The notes under the pieces are model-generated. The model was not told where the DNA came from. It saw nothing but the letters and a program-made list of their open reading frames with translations, and ran no database searches. The translations under genes were made by a program, and so were the position numbers. From Epiperipatus broadwayi (lineage: Eukaryota; Onychophora; Udeonychophora; Euonychophora; Peripatidae), in NCBI GenBank assembly GCA_028023455.1, contig JAQFVV010006627.1, positions 1-64,000 on the forward strand: DNA of 64,000 nt. Direction: 5' to 3'. Below are positions 45,661 to 58,039 of this stretch, in pieces. How positions within the stretch are numbered: the stretch's first letter is position 1; each line of letters begins with the position of its first letter.

Positions 45661-48600
45661 ATAACAGTTAATTACTAAAAAATTTTAAATTTAGAATATG
45701 TTCTTTTAATACATTAATTATATTAAGTCAATTATATCTTTAAAGTACAATTTGAAGCTAAAGAGAATGCGTAGCATATAAAATCATTTAAAAATAGTTA
45801 TGTAAAGTTTAAAATATTGTTTCATATGGTTGTAAAAGCTGGCCATATTAAATAACACAGCTATAAAAATTAAAAGTATATTTAATAAGTTCGATTTTAA
45901 TAGTTTAAAATGTATAATTTAATAAATGCTATATTTAAATTTGTAATCATATTTAAATAGTCAAAATTAATATAGTATATTTTTAGAATAAACTTTATGA
46001 TGGTGAGAATTGTATTTAATTCTATATTTTCTAAATTGTTCTTCCAAATTTTATAATTATATTATATAATATAATAAGTGTATCAATTTTATAAATCTGG
46101 GCAGAGAAATAGATTAAAAATCGTCTGTCAAAGTTATTAATCATGTGACTTGTATACTATATACGTTCACACACACGCTTGTTTGAATTAATAACAAAGT
46201 TTAAAATATTTTAAAAGTTATATTATAGAATTGGATGGAATTGTCACCTAGCATAAAATAATAATAAATATTAAGTTAACGATCGTATAACATGTTTAAA
46301 TGATATAATAAAGACGAATACAGTTAATAAAAAAATTAAATATTTTATTTAAATAAAAAAAAATAAATTGAATATTAAGAAATGGAATAAGTTATTAAGG
46401 TTATTTTAAAAGTTATTTTAAATGTTTAAATAATTTTAATAAAATAATAATTGATTTAAAAGTAATATTTTAAATAATATTTTTTAAATTTTATTACGTC
46501 ATAATTTCTAATTTTGAAATTCAATTCTACTCTAAAGTAAGAATTAACCAATAGGAATAGGTATTCTTACAGACTATAAATATCATCATAACTAAGTTAT
46601 CGGGGGAGATTAATAATGTATTGAAACCGGAGAAAGGTAAATTATAACTATCAAAAAGATAGTATTTTTAAAATTTTTATTTTGGTCAATTTTTTTTAGT
46701 ACTTTCTTATAACTTTATTTGCAAAAAAAAAAACAACTAATTGATAATTTTAAAAGTATTTTTTGCAAAAGAGAGTTTTAAAATATAATAATTTAGAAAC
46801 TTCATGGAGATGATTTTCTAATTTTTTAAAAGTTACTTGCCAGTAGTATTTTATCTGAAATTTAACCTAGACTACGCAATAAAGGATGGATATACTACGA
46901 AATAAAATGGATGTAAGTTGTAATGCTGAAAAAATATTTGAAATATTTATTGATACAGCTTTATTAATATTTCACTGGAGAACTGTTTTGGTACATAAAA
47001 AAACGACAGCTCGGACATTATACGGAGTCTAAAAAAAAATATGTATTGAAACGTATTATTTATAAGCCTATCCAAGATTTTTTTTTTTTAATAGTAATAA
47101 GACAATTATATTTCATGAATTATTTTATATAATATGATATTCAAAGGAGTAAAATGTTATATCCTTTCTGAAGGTAACATTTTTAAAAAATATTTTCAAG
47201 AATTTAAGAAAGAACCCAGGATAATATGTTATAAAAGTGTTTTTGATATTAAAATATCCGTTCTTAGAATTATTTAAAAATGTATTTAGAAAAGATTTGT
47301 TTAAAAGTACTTGAAGTTTTTTTATTTTAAAAGAGATTTATAAAACTACCAAACGAAAGTTTAAATGTATCAAGAAGGAAACATATATAAAAAAAGTGGA
47401 CACATAGTTGAATAAAAGATGGATCCATGGAAATACAAATAGTACTTAAAAGTTTATCAAATATTTTTAAAGTTAAATTAGATGGATTGATGCATCGGAT
47501 ACGCAGAGAATATTGGTAGCGAAGATTAAGAAGCTTCACAGGATTAATTAATATTATGATTTAATAATTATCGTCCTAAATACTAAAACCAAGGATTATT
47601 TTCTATAAATTTTACCAAATGGATTAATAATTATTTTTATTTTAAACTTTAACGCGCTTGGAGGAGAACATTCTTAAAAAACTCTAGAGAAAATAATAAA
47701 CATTTTGGACTTATCAGGAACTATCGTCAAGAAAATATGTAACTATAGTATTGATTCCTTTTATTTTGTTAACTTAGTTTAAATCTAAATTTTTATATAA
47801 GATTAGGAAAAACATAAAAACATTTATTTATTAATATTAAAATTTTATAATATAACAATGTAATAATTTAGCTAAAAATATTTTAATAGAAAGTGTATGG
47901 GTGTGAATTTTTTTTATATCTGCAATGTTCAAGTGGATAAAGGAAGCCTACTGAACACGATGACTAGATAAAGGTTATTGGTAATAATAATAACTATTGA
48001 CAATTTATAATGTATATATTTTTTTGTTTTCTTTAGATCATCCATAAATTGGAAGAATGAAGTGTAAAAGTTTTTTTACTTATATGTACCGCATTTCATA
48101 CGACATTTTTAAAAAAACATTACAAGATAGGATTGATTTGAAAATATGCATATGACAATTTTTTTTCTTTATTAGTGATATAATCCAATATAACAAATAA
48201 TTATGTGATTCTTTTAAAATTTTCATGTTATGGGATATTCAAATATTGTCTAAGTAGATTATATATGATTAGACATATAGAATAATGAAGTAAGCAGACT
48301 TTTCTTGTGGAACAGCTAGATTGTTTAACTATTAATGAATTTTATTTATTGTTTTGTAAATGCAGATAGTTATTTATCGATGTAAGATGTGGAAAATCTT
48401 GAGAAATAATGTTGAGATAGTGGCTTGGAAGTATTTAGTGAACAGGAAACCAAGATGATGTTTTAAGAAATAGGATGTTATAAGGAATGGAAATAATATT
48501 TAGTCTTTATGTGAATATCAGCATAGTTAACAAAGCCCTATGACTGATACACATTTTATTTGGACAGTGTTTATATTTCTTTAAATATTTGATGTTCTAA

Positions 48601-51600
48601 TAAAGCTGAAGAAATAGCTTTAACATCGTCCCTGTATTAGAGGATATTAGGCAGGTAAATGTCATACCTCTTTGCACTGTGCCATGATTTTGAGATATGT
48701 TAAGAGTAATACTCTAGCTTTCTTCCTTAATCCTATGCATCTGTTTTCGCTATCTTTATTTCATGTAACTGCATCGTTCAGTAAGATATGTTTAAGAGAA
48801 ATGATAAATAATTTAGAACTTAGGTTATGCTATTGTTTTGTATAAGATTGGTTTATTTGCTTAGAAAGAATAGGACGTTATAACTTAAAATTGAAGATCC
48901 AAAGTATCCTAAGGAAAGAAAAGAATCATAGAATATATTTTGAATTTTGCGGAAATGAAATATAAACTTTTTTAAATAGGGTATCTAAACAAAGATATTT
49001 TCTTTAAAGTGATCATAATTTTAAATGCTTTAGTATTATTTTTTTAAGAGAAAATAAGTATTGCATATTTTTAAAATATAATAGTACAAAGTAAATTATG
49101 TAAACAATATGCATAGTATATTTTTTGTTTACTGATGAACAGAAATATATTGATGATTACACTTATATCATACTAAAGTAAGGTTTAAATAAGAATATTA
49201 TGATTAGTAAACATTGTGTGATAAATACTAAAATCTAGTACTGAATTTTTGGATAATATTTTGTGTAACATCTTTGACTTTGCAAGATGAAATTTTTTTT
49301 TAATATTTTGAGAAGTCCATACTCATTATGAAATTTTGTTTTCTATAGAATGTCTTCTAAGTATGAATTTTTAAAATAAGATAGTTTAATAATATTAAGG
49401 ATAAAATGCTGTTGCTAATAAAGTAGATAAATATATTTGTAATAAGTTAACCATAATGAGAAACCAAATAGTAACATTTTTTTTTTTTAACTTTGTCCTA
49501 AATTTAAATAAAGATGTAATTGAAATATAAATTATTTTTTTTATATATAATCTGGTAGATCAAACTGTAAAGTAAAAAAAAAGTTAAGGATATCCACTGT
49601 AAATAGTGTAAATAAATTGTTTATTTATTTGTTGTTAGTAATAAACTTTGTTAAATTTTGTTATTTCAAAAATTTTGTGTCTGAGTTATTTATTTCTCCA
49701 CATCGCTGCATGAAATCACGATATATGCATAATAATTGAAACAAATATATAATTTTGCACAAAAGATAAATAGAGAATTATTTTAAGAATTTTAAATATT
49801 TTATTGGTATTCATTATAATTAAATAATCATAATCTTACATTATTTTATTGGTCATAAATCAGTTATCACAATATTATATTAAATTATATGCTATCAGTT
49901 GCCACACATATTTTTGTTTGTCAGATTATTAAAATGCTACCACGTATTTATTATATCATTACATGAAGATATAAGATCATATTAAAATTATTTTATTATG
50001 GTAATAAAAATATAGTAAAAAGAAAAGATATACGGAATTAGTTAAACAATGAAGAATATTATTACTGTTATTTATTATTATTAGTTTCAGTGTAGTAGAT
50101 TATGACATAAAATCCCTTCTCATATTTTACTACCGTATTTTTATTAACTTAGAATAAACTTTATGAACCTGAGATTATTTTATTGAGCTAGATTATTAAA
50201 TAGAAGATTAAGACTTAATTATTAGTTTAATCTTAGTGAGTAGAAATTATTAAAGTCGTAAGAATACTATGAGTTTGTTATTTGAAATAGTAATAAGGGG
50301 GGGATAGTGTTCTTATGTCATTGAGGTAGTATCGTGTGGGATATTGGCTCAATGTAATCTATCTTGTCACCTGTATTTTCATTTCAAGTCTCATGAAAAT
50401 ATTAAATATTTATTTAATTTATTTTTATAAACTGAACCTTATTCGTATTTTAAATTTGAGCTAGTGAAATATTTTAATTTTAATGCTGAATATTTTATTT
50501 ATTAATTATTAACTGAGCTAGAACCCGTTTTATTTCATATCATATATTATCTGGAAGTGAAGATGCACGAGATGAAGGTCAGAATATATATAAAATTAAT
50601 AGTAATAAAATCATATAATACTAGCTGTACCTGCAATCTTACATTAGTTGAATAAAATAATGCAATACTTAACTACTTCTGCAGCTTTTATATTTACATA
50701 TTATTTAAATGAAATAGCAATACGAATTATCAACAGCAACACTGGCAAAAATTTAACTTTTTACAATCAGTTATACTAGTGAATAATCAACTTTTAATAT
50801 TTTATTTTAAATATTTTCTCACGTGATAAACTAAGCATATGTCAAAACATAAAAACATGTAACAAAGCTGATTAATTATAAATAGTAATCATTTGTAAAT
50901 AATAATTAATTTTATGAAATTTGTTCCCAGCATGCTATTTAGTAGTTATAATATATTTAAATATACATCTTTTTCAAGAGTTTTATTCTATTGATCAAAA
51001 CATGCATTTCTAATTTGAATAATTGCATATTCATTTATATATGGTAATTAAGATTCCAGAGTTTCTGGCATTTTATTTGTAATACATATGGATTTATGTG
51101 CTTTTAATTTATCTATCTCTCTCTTGATTAGAATTATGCATTTATAATTTAACTAATATTGTGCTGACACATGGAAAGAGGAAATAAGACTGCTTTAATT
51201 CCCAGGGTCCCACTGATCATGTTCCTGTTCCTGGCTAAATGCTGTGAATTTAAGAAGATAGTTGTTGATTTTCTTTAGGCATTGACATAATTTGCCTAAC
51301 TAGTTTTTTCTTTTATGATTGATTGATTGATATACTTCATTAACAAATACTTTTATTAACAATGGAAGTAATTGTGATATGTGTGTTGAAGTAAAAAAAA
51401 GACTGATACTCTTTCCAAGCTGTCTGAAGCACCATCTTTGAATCAATATATAAACTGTGTAATAAGAGACTTTAGCTATCCATCACAAAAATTGTAAGAT
51501 ATTAGCATCTTTTACATACATATATATATAAAATAATAAAAATATATTTTAAGAATTCTTTAAAATATTGTATTGGATAATTTTTAATATTGTTTAAAGT

Positions 51601-51865
51601 ATACAATTTATGAAGTTACTTGATAAAAGAATTTAATTTACTATGCACACAGTTATTATTTTTAAAATTAAGTAATTTATTAGATTTGATAATTTTTAAT
51701 ACTGTTTCAAGTAATTTATAATGCACTGTAGAAAAATCAGCTTTTTAAAATTATTGTAATATAAGTACTGTTAGGCTACCGCTTCCATTTATTTTTATTG
51801 AAATTGAGGTAAATAACATGAAGTAAATATCTATAACATATATATATATAAGGGATAGTAATAAT
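45661..51865. other. Long AT-rich stretch without coding sequence
   Basis: Six kilobases without a recognisable protein or repeat family. Promoter-like and poly(A)-like signals are listed separately. 50290-50345 contains AAGGGGGGGATAG directly followed by TGTTCTTATG, which would suit a polypurine tract next to an LTR start, but no second LTR was found. Confidence 0.5.
46548..46582 (+). promoter_or_regulatory. CCAAT plus TATA promoter-like pair
   Basis: CCAAT (46548-46552) and TATAAATA (46575-46582) lie 22 bp apart on the plus strand. Downstream there is no ORF, but an AATAAA at 49640-49645 is followed by a T-rich stretch. It may be the promoter of a non-coding transcript or of an old LTR. 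AT-rich DNA makes chance matches likely. Confidence 0.3.
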
Positions 51866-51910
51866 GAATAATCATAACTTGCTTAAATATCTGTAATTAA
51901 AATGGAAATA

Positions 51911-51918
51911 ATTATCTC
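51911..51918. repeat. hAT target-site duplication (left)
   Basis: ATTATCTC, identical to 55437-55444; 8 bp is the hAT signature. Confidence 0.93.
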
Positions 51919-54900
51919 CAGTGATGATATCCCAAATTTCCAAGAACAGGTTCTCTAAAGGTAGGTTGTATTTAAGAACCTATTCTGTTTATTTTTTTTC
52001 TTTCTAAGCATGGAAGCAAATCACTTCTTGGTTTCATACCTAAACGTTTTTGGTGACTTCTCAGAAATTTTGCATGACCCCCCCCCATTACACAAAAAAT
52101 GCAGCTATGCACATGCACACTATGATGTACTTTGCAATGTCACCCATTGGATCAAAAAGAATTAAACCATTTTTATAATTGGAAAAAAAACTTATTTATT
52201 TGGCAAGATATTTCCATATTGTCATTCTATTTGCATCATATGTCTCTTCAGGTTGATGATGCTTTTTGACTATAGTATCGTCAGTTGTATTGTGATTTCT
52301 TAGCATACTTGAACTGAGTCACTGCAATCCCAATGATCTAATGGAAGACCTATTCAATTTATTACTAGAAGATTTGCCACATTTTCCACTTCAAGGTGAT
52401 TTCTTTTATCTGAATAAATTGCGTTCATCAGAGAAAACCTTCATTCAGCCTCAGCGGAACTCACAACAATGGTTTTAATTATATTTTTAGCTCTTTGGAT
52501 AGTTTCAGGTACAACACGTTTCTGGTGATTTCTCATAACATTTTCAACATAATCATAGAAATCATTAACTGAAATCTCATCATGAAATAATTTCTCTTCA
52601 AATTCTTTCCAGGGAACTATAGTTTCTTCCAAATTCAAAGTGTCTGGGTTCACAATTTTAACTAATTGATGGATTTTATGATTTCTATCTTGAATATTAT
52701 TACTTATGGTATTACAATCCATTAATCTTAATGTCATATTTGTTGTACTTTTTGATGGGGAAAACTCACACATTTGCTGTCTTCAACAAAATTAATATGC
52801 AGGAATTCCTTAGAAGAGATAGTTTCATTTATTATTTTGTAAGTACCACTCTTCTCTCTGATATTCAAATGCTTTAATTATTCTCTTAATCAATTGTTCA
52901 GTATGCAATCCATTTACACTTCTTCCTTGAAGAGCATCCGCCAACAAAGAAATTTCTTCTATTATATCAATTATTAAAGCCAGGTTTCTCATAAAATATT
53001 TGTTGGTGAGATGTTTAACCATTCCAGAAAATTTCTTATTAGTAGAAAAAAAATCATACAGTTCTGGATAGGCTCGCCATGTTGCAACTGCTGATCTATG
53101 ACTGCTGCTGTCCATTTTGGGTCAAAAACTACTAAATTTTTAGAATTTCTAATTCACAAAGTGGTTGAAATTTTATTCAGTGCCATTTGTTTTTTTATTA
53201 GACTGATAAAAGATTTTGTATATTTTATCAATAAATGCTTTAAAATGATTCATTTGCTTTACGTCTTTGATAGAATCCTCCAGAACAAGCTGAAGGCGAT
53301 GACTCAAACAATGCCAAATAATAAACTCGGGATAGTGGTTTTTTTATTTTAACATTCACTTCTGACCAAATTTACCAGAATCATACTTGCTCCATCTGAA
53401 CAAAATCCAATCAAATTATTCTTCAAATATGGATTATCAAATCCTACTGAATGCAGACTTTGTAGTAGATCAGTGTAAATAGTTTCAGCATCTTGGTTTT
53501 ATATTTCCATTAAATCTACAAAAATTGTTGATGAAAAATCTGTATCTTCAACCTTAATAAAAATGGTAAGGACTGGTTTGCATGGTATTGTTGATGCCTC
53601 ATTAATTATAACACATCTTTAAATTCTGATCTATTATTTTTCTAAACATTTCCTTTTTAATGTATTTTGCAATGTGCTCAACAATTTTAACATCTGTGAA
53701 TTGAGAATGGAGTTCCACTCCCATAACTAACCCATATTTGTAATTCTATCAAATGTTCAATATCAGAAAATGGTCAGTTTAGTTTTGCTAAAGTGCAAAC
53801 TGTATTGAAAATTTTACAAGTGGAGCTCATAAACTTTTCATGAGCTTTGTGTATGGATTTGAAAATTGCATTTTTGCACTTTCTTTGAATTGCATCACAC
53901 ATATCTGGTGTGCTTTTGATGAAAAGTGTTTCTTTATTTTTTTTTAAGAGAGGCTTGTTGAACCATTTTATTTTTTCCAATTGGAACAATATTACATCTT
54001 CTCCATTCTTTTGACACATGAGCTGCCTTCACTATTATTGACTTGATTTTGGTATAGATATCACACCCAAACTTTTTTCCAATAATAAGTAAACCACAAT
54101 ATTTTTCTTTGAATTCATTGACTTATTTCATATTCCAGAAGTCAGGAAGGTCACTATCTACATTTATTTTATATGCATCTTTTGTACTGTTGGAACTGGA
54201 CAGCTTATTAGTGTTGTCAACATTATTTTCTGTTGTATCAGAAAAAACAGAAAACAAAACTTGATTCACAATATCATCCTTTATTTTCGTTTTCGATTCT
54301 GTATCAGTTTTTGGATCTTTTATGAAGAAATTCGATATTGTTTGGCATTTTCGTTTCATTTCTTGTGAAGGGTTTATTTTTATTATATTCTCGTGTTACA
54401 TTGGCCTTAGAAAAAAAAACATCTAATTAATTGATTTTTAATACAAATGAGTGGTAACAAATCATAAAACTTAAATAAAATAATAAAATTTTTAAAAAAA
54501 AGAAAAAGGAAACAAATATTTGAAAACGAGTCATGCCATTTGATGAGCCATTTTCTTGCCAAGTTATTCTAGAAAAAATATGCTGAACTCATTGTTAAAA
54601 AAGACACACTGTTATACCAAATATAGCAAACTAAATGAAAATAATGTACTATAAACTTACTACAGCTGGTCATCCACTAAATTTACTAATCAAATAAAAA
54701 CAAATCCTGCATGATAAATATGTAACTGAAAAAATAAAATCTTTAAATAAAAAATAAAAGTTAAATAAATATTGAAAACAAGCATAACAAAATCATTGGA
54801 ACAAAATGGTTTTATGTTACTGTTTATTTTCGCAATGATATGTCCTTTTGAATGAAGTTATTTTATCTTTAAAGTAAAATAATTTCAGTAAGAGTAAATT

Positions 54901-55436
54901 TCATTAAATACATAAATACATTTGGGCCGAATTTATTTTTAATTTTAATAACGCCTCAGTTAAATGTAAGTAAACTAATAGTTAAATTTCTTACTTAACT
55001 TGTGTAAAAATTAAATATGGATTCACTTATCACTAATAATAAGATATCACTTTTTATTTGTATACTTTTAAAGAAACTAATTTGAATGCGATAAATAATG
55101 GAATCTATTGTGAATTATTTCTTGCAGAATAATTCTTAATCACTCAAATTTCATCGCGCATATCACACGTTCCAAGTGCAATATCGTATTATTCTGGGGA
55201 AATCATTTTGAACCCAATCAGTTCAAAAAGAATCATTGTTACATTAGATGTAACAAAAAAAATACAAATAATGTTCTAGATTATTGTTGGAAATAATTAA
55301 GTAATTTGTTAATTCAACTTTTTTTTAGAATAATAAAATTTATTTTCGGATAATTTAACTACCGGTTCGCTAATTTTTTTTAATTTTAAGAACCGGTTCG
55401 CGCGAACCGGAGCGAACCGGTTGGATATCATCACTG
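51919..55436 (-). mobile_element. hAT DNA transposon, 3518 bp, with TIRs and 8-bp TSD
   Basis: Perfect 14-bp terminal inverted repeats, CAGTGATGATATCC (51919-51932) and its inverse (55423-55436), and a perfect 8-bp duplication ATTATCTC define the element exactly. CAGTG-type ends and 8-bp duplications are diagnostic of hAT. The right subterminal region (55365-55420) is packed with ACCGGTTCGC-like repeats in both orientations, an island of CpG in an AT-rich genome that may be a transposase-binding array. A decayed KIAA1586-type transposase is encoded on the minus strand. A 9-C run (52078-52086) lies inside. Confidence 0.93.
52300..54359 (-). pseudogene. hAT transposase, KIAA1586-like, broken
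   Basis: Minus-strand pieces in order. 54359-54123 starts MKRKCQTISNFFIKDPKTD, the N-terminal lead of KIAA1586-type hAT proteins. 54019-53774 follows (MCQKNGEDVILFQLEK; a PDMCDAIQRKCKNA patch). Around 53340-53270 reads [19 protein letters not shown], part of the RNase-H-fold region. 53115-52825 contains MDSSSHRSAVATWRAYPELY. 52773-52441 ends IIKTIVVSSAEAE, then a stop, then RFSLMNAIYSDKRNHLE, LPLDHWDC and so on, which is the hAT dimerisation domain. The in-frame stop falls inside the conserved S-x3-E-R-x-F-S motif. At least four breaks: not functional, but the intact ends could still be moved in trans. Confidence 0.88.
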
Positions 55437-55444
55437 ATTATCTC
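55437..55444. repeat. hAT target-site duplication (right)
   Basis: ATTATCTC, identical to 51911-51918. Confidence 0.93.
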
Positions 55445-55659
55445 CCAGTGAATTATGTAACATCAAATACAATGAAAGAGAGAATGATACCACTCTCTTT
55501 AAGCTCTGTTGTTATATAAGCTTAGTTTATGACATAATTCTCTGTCTTAATTTATATGTAAATTAATTAATCTGAAATCACCATTAATATATTCAGAGGA
55601 TGAATAATAAGTCTTATTTTTAACAACCTCTGAACACATTCTTTTTGCTTATGCAAGCT

Positions 55660-55985
55660 GTTTACACAGAGGCAAAATTCTCCATACAATAGCGCCACTC
55701 AGTGCAATCCAAAGTAATCAATAGATGCAGGAAGGTTTGGCATAAAATTCACATCTAGTGCCTACTCATCCAACATCCCCAAACTACAAGATCTTAAGAT
55801 CTATATGCAATGCTCTCAGATCCAAGGCTCCTCACAGATGAAAGCCACATGCTAGAAACTAGTCTGGGGATATGGAATGAGAAGGCACTAGATAGGGATT
55901 TTATGCAAAAACCTTCCTGCATTCATTGATTAGTTTGGCTTCCACTGAGTGGTGCTACTGAATGGAAAGTTTTGCCTCTGTGTAT
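55660..55985. mobile_element. Family B hammerhead repeat, head-to-head inverted copy
   Basis: The left arm (55660 to about 55788) reads on the minus strand and the right arm (about 55790-55985) on the plus strand. Shared blocks with the 27-kb tandem are GGCACTAGATAGGGATTTTA, TCTCAGATCCAAGGCTCC and GGAAAGTTTTGCCTCTG. The left arm starts at TTTGGGGATG, essentially at the family B cleavage site, whereas the right arm includes the ribozyme. The mutual orientation is the same as in families A and C. Confidence 0.8.
55829..55870 (+). ncRNA. Hammerhead ribozyme B-3 (U4 mutated)
   Basis: The core reads CAGATGA (55835-55841), losing U4. GAAA (55855-55858), the stem I TCCTCA/TGGGGA, the ACTAGT palindrome and the GUC triplet are intact. 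Stem II has three pairs. Predicted cut site 55864/55865, but inactive. Confidence 0.75.
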
Positions 55986-56274
55986 ACATTAAATGAAATA
56001 TTAGTTTTAATAATTGTGATAATAAATAATGATAACTATTTGAAATATCTGTAATTAAAATGGAACAGTGATTTCAGATTATTTAGTCTACATAAATTAA
56101 AACAATAGACAAAATTTAACCTATAATTCCAAAAACAGTGTTAAAGGCTAAGCTTATATAACAACAGAGCTTCTCTTTGTTTTTGACATTACATAACTCA
56201 GTGGGAGCTAGTTACTTCAGTTTCAATACAGATATTTAAAAAAGTTACGGTTATTTATTATTATATTTAATTTC

Positions 56275-57704
56275 TTTATTTCTAATAATATTTTCATTAT
56301 TTCTTAATATATTTTTAATAAAATTTCATTAAAATATACATTTTTCGCATTACCCATTCTATTAAATTGAAGACCATTTATATATAAAATAGACTATACA
56401 ATGAGAAGATTCATGTATTAAGACAAAGGCTATACTAAGAAATAATTTATCTGAGAACCATATTTCTATTTTGTCTTTCTTAACCTTTTAATTAAACCAG
56501 TAGCCATGTTAAATTTTTAGAGAATTAATTTAAAACACAATTTATACAATAATTTCAGTTTATACTATATAAAAATCAAATAATTTGTATTGTCAAGAAA
56601 ATATCAAAGAATGTAATAAAGCTAAAAATATAGTCATTAGCATTCAAAATAATTAAACAACACATTATTTTTTATGTTTATAAATTCTAAATTTTAATAG
56701 ATAAATTTTAGAATTAAATTTTCATTAATAGGTCCATTACATTTCTTTACCAATGATAACTCATAATTTCAAATCACCAAAAAATAATCATTGATACCTT
56801 TCATATTTCCTAAAAACCTAACAAGTATTCTTTCCATTTAAGTATGTGTGTATAATCAATGGAAAATAAATATAGAGATGAATAAAATATTCTAAAATAG
56901 TTTTCAGGATATAAATGACTTAGATTCCACCAGAGTACAACCAAATAGAAACAAAAAGTTTAGATTTAGTAAAATGTGAATATTAGTGATATTAATACTT
57001 TTTCTATTATCTATCTTATTTTTCATCTAATATAAAAGGACATCTTCTTAAGTAAAAATCATATAAAATATAAAATGAAATGATTAATCCAAAATAATTG
57101 CTTATAAATAATAAAATATTGCTGCAATCATTCAACAAAATAATAAACAATTAAATAAAAATGCAGACATCACATATCCATTAGAATGTTTGACTCATCA
57201 TCATCTGATTACCAAGTTAAAGCATCTACATGGAAAGATCTTGGTGGAATTGGCATATCAATGAACACTTCTTGAAGAAGTTAGATGTATTGCCTATTTC
57301 AATTTTAGATAAGCAATAAACCAGACCTTCTGAGTAAGTTTGCAATGTGAGTGACCAACCAGCAATCCATACAGTCAAAAAAAAACTTCCATGTCTTTTT
57401 TGCCTAGACAGATAAGACATTTTCTTTGTAGATGTGTTTCAACTATTGAAAGCAGTTTGGGTATCCAGATACTGACCAGTATCACAAATTTTATTTTAGT
57501 CCGCATAAATCTCCATATAAGACACTTACTTGTTACAGTTATCTGCACAGACCCACCATCTTGAATACTATTTTTGTTAGTTTTGAAAGAAGATATTACT
57601 TCATGCAAAATCTTATCAGTAATTTTTTAATAGCTTTATCAACTGTCACATCTCTATATGTCTAATATGTATCTCTAAAATTTATACAAAGTTGTGATAT
57701 ATAT
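56275..57704. other. AT-rich stretch with a small cysteine-containing remnant
   Basis: Minus-strand frames 57608-57375 and 57420-57226, joined by a frameshift, read KCLICLGKKDMEVFF and then DCMDCW, a possible C-x2-C...C-x2-C zinc knuckle. This could be a retroelement fragment; family unknown. The rest shows nothing. Confidence 0.35.
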
Positions 57705-57890
57705 AATATAGGGGATTTGAACACAGACTTTCAAGTTCCCTTCAGTTATCCGCTCTATCTCATTCAATCCATATATATAACCACACACATGTGAAAAAGA
57801 TAAATGATCTCCAATATATGTATTTTGTGCTGAATGAGAGTGGATAGCTGAAGGGAACTTGAAAGTCTGTGCTCAAATGTCCTAAATTAC
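57705..57890. mobile_element. Family C mini-foldback
   Basis: The left arm (57705-57837, minus strand) runs from the unit 3' end to the middle of the ribozyme (ATTTTGTGCTGAAT is the remains of GAAA and stem II). The right arm (57838-57890, plus) is the 3' end only: AGTGGATAGCTGAAGGGAAC then TTGAAAGTCTGTGCTCAAAT. Head-to-head again, with no complete ribozyme. Confidence 0.75.
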
Positions 57891-58039
57891 ATTTAAACTT
57901 CAAGTATATGAATTATACTTGTATTTCAAAATTATATATATATTATTGTTAAAAGGAGGTTGCCTTGATAACAGTTTGAAATTGTTGATTGTTATTTGTC
58001 ATAAGTGTTGATTGGTTTTTAATGATATAAATATATATT

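Larger units (their letters stand above)
51868..56270. repeat. Foldback element interrupted by hAT and holding a family B copy
   Basis: The left arm is 51868-51918 joined, across the hAT insertion, to 55445-55535. The right arm is about 56145-56270 in inverse orientation. Matching blocks are TAAATATCTGTAATT, CTCCCAGTGAATTATGTAA and GCTCTGTTGTTATATAAGCT against their inverses. The family B inverted pair lies between the arms. Order of events: foldback with B first, then hAT. Confidence 0.7.

Noticed and set aside
50290-50330. G-rich polypurine tract followed by TGTTCTTATG as an LTR start
   Set aside because: No matching second LTR, primer site or retroelement protein nearby; recorded only as a note in the AT-rich region.
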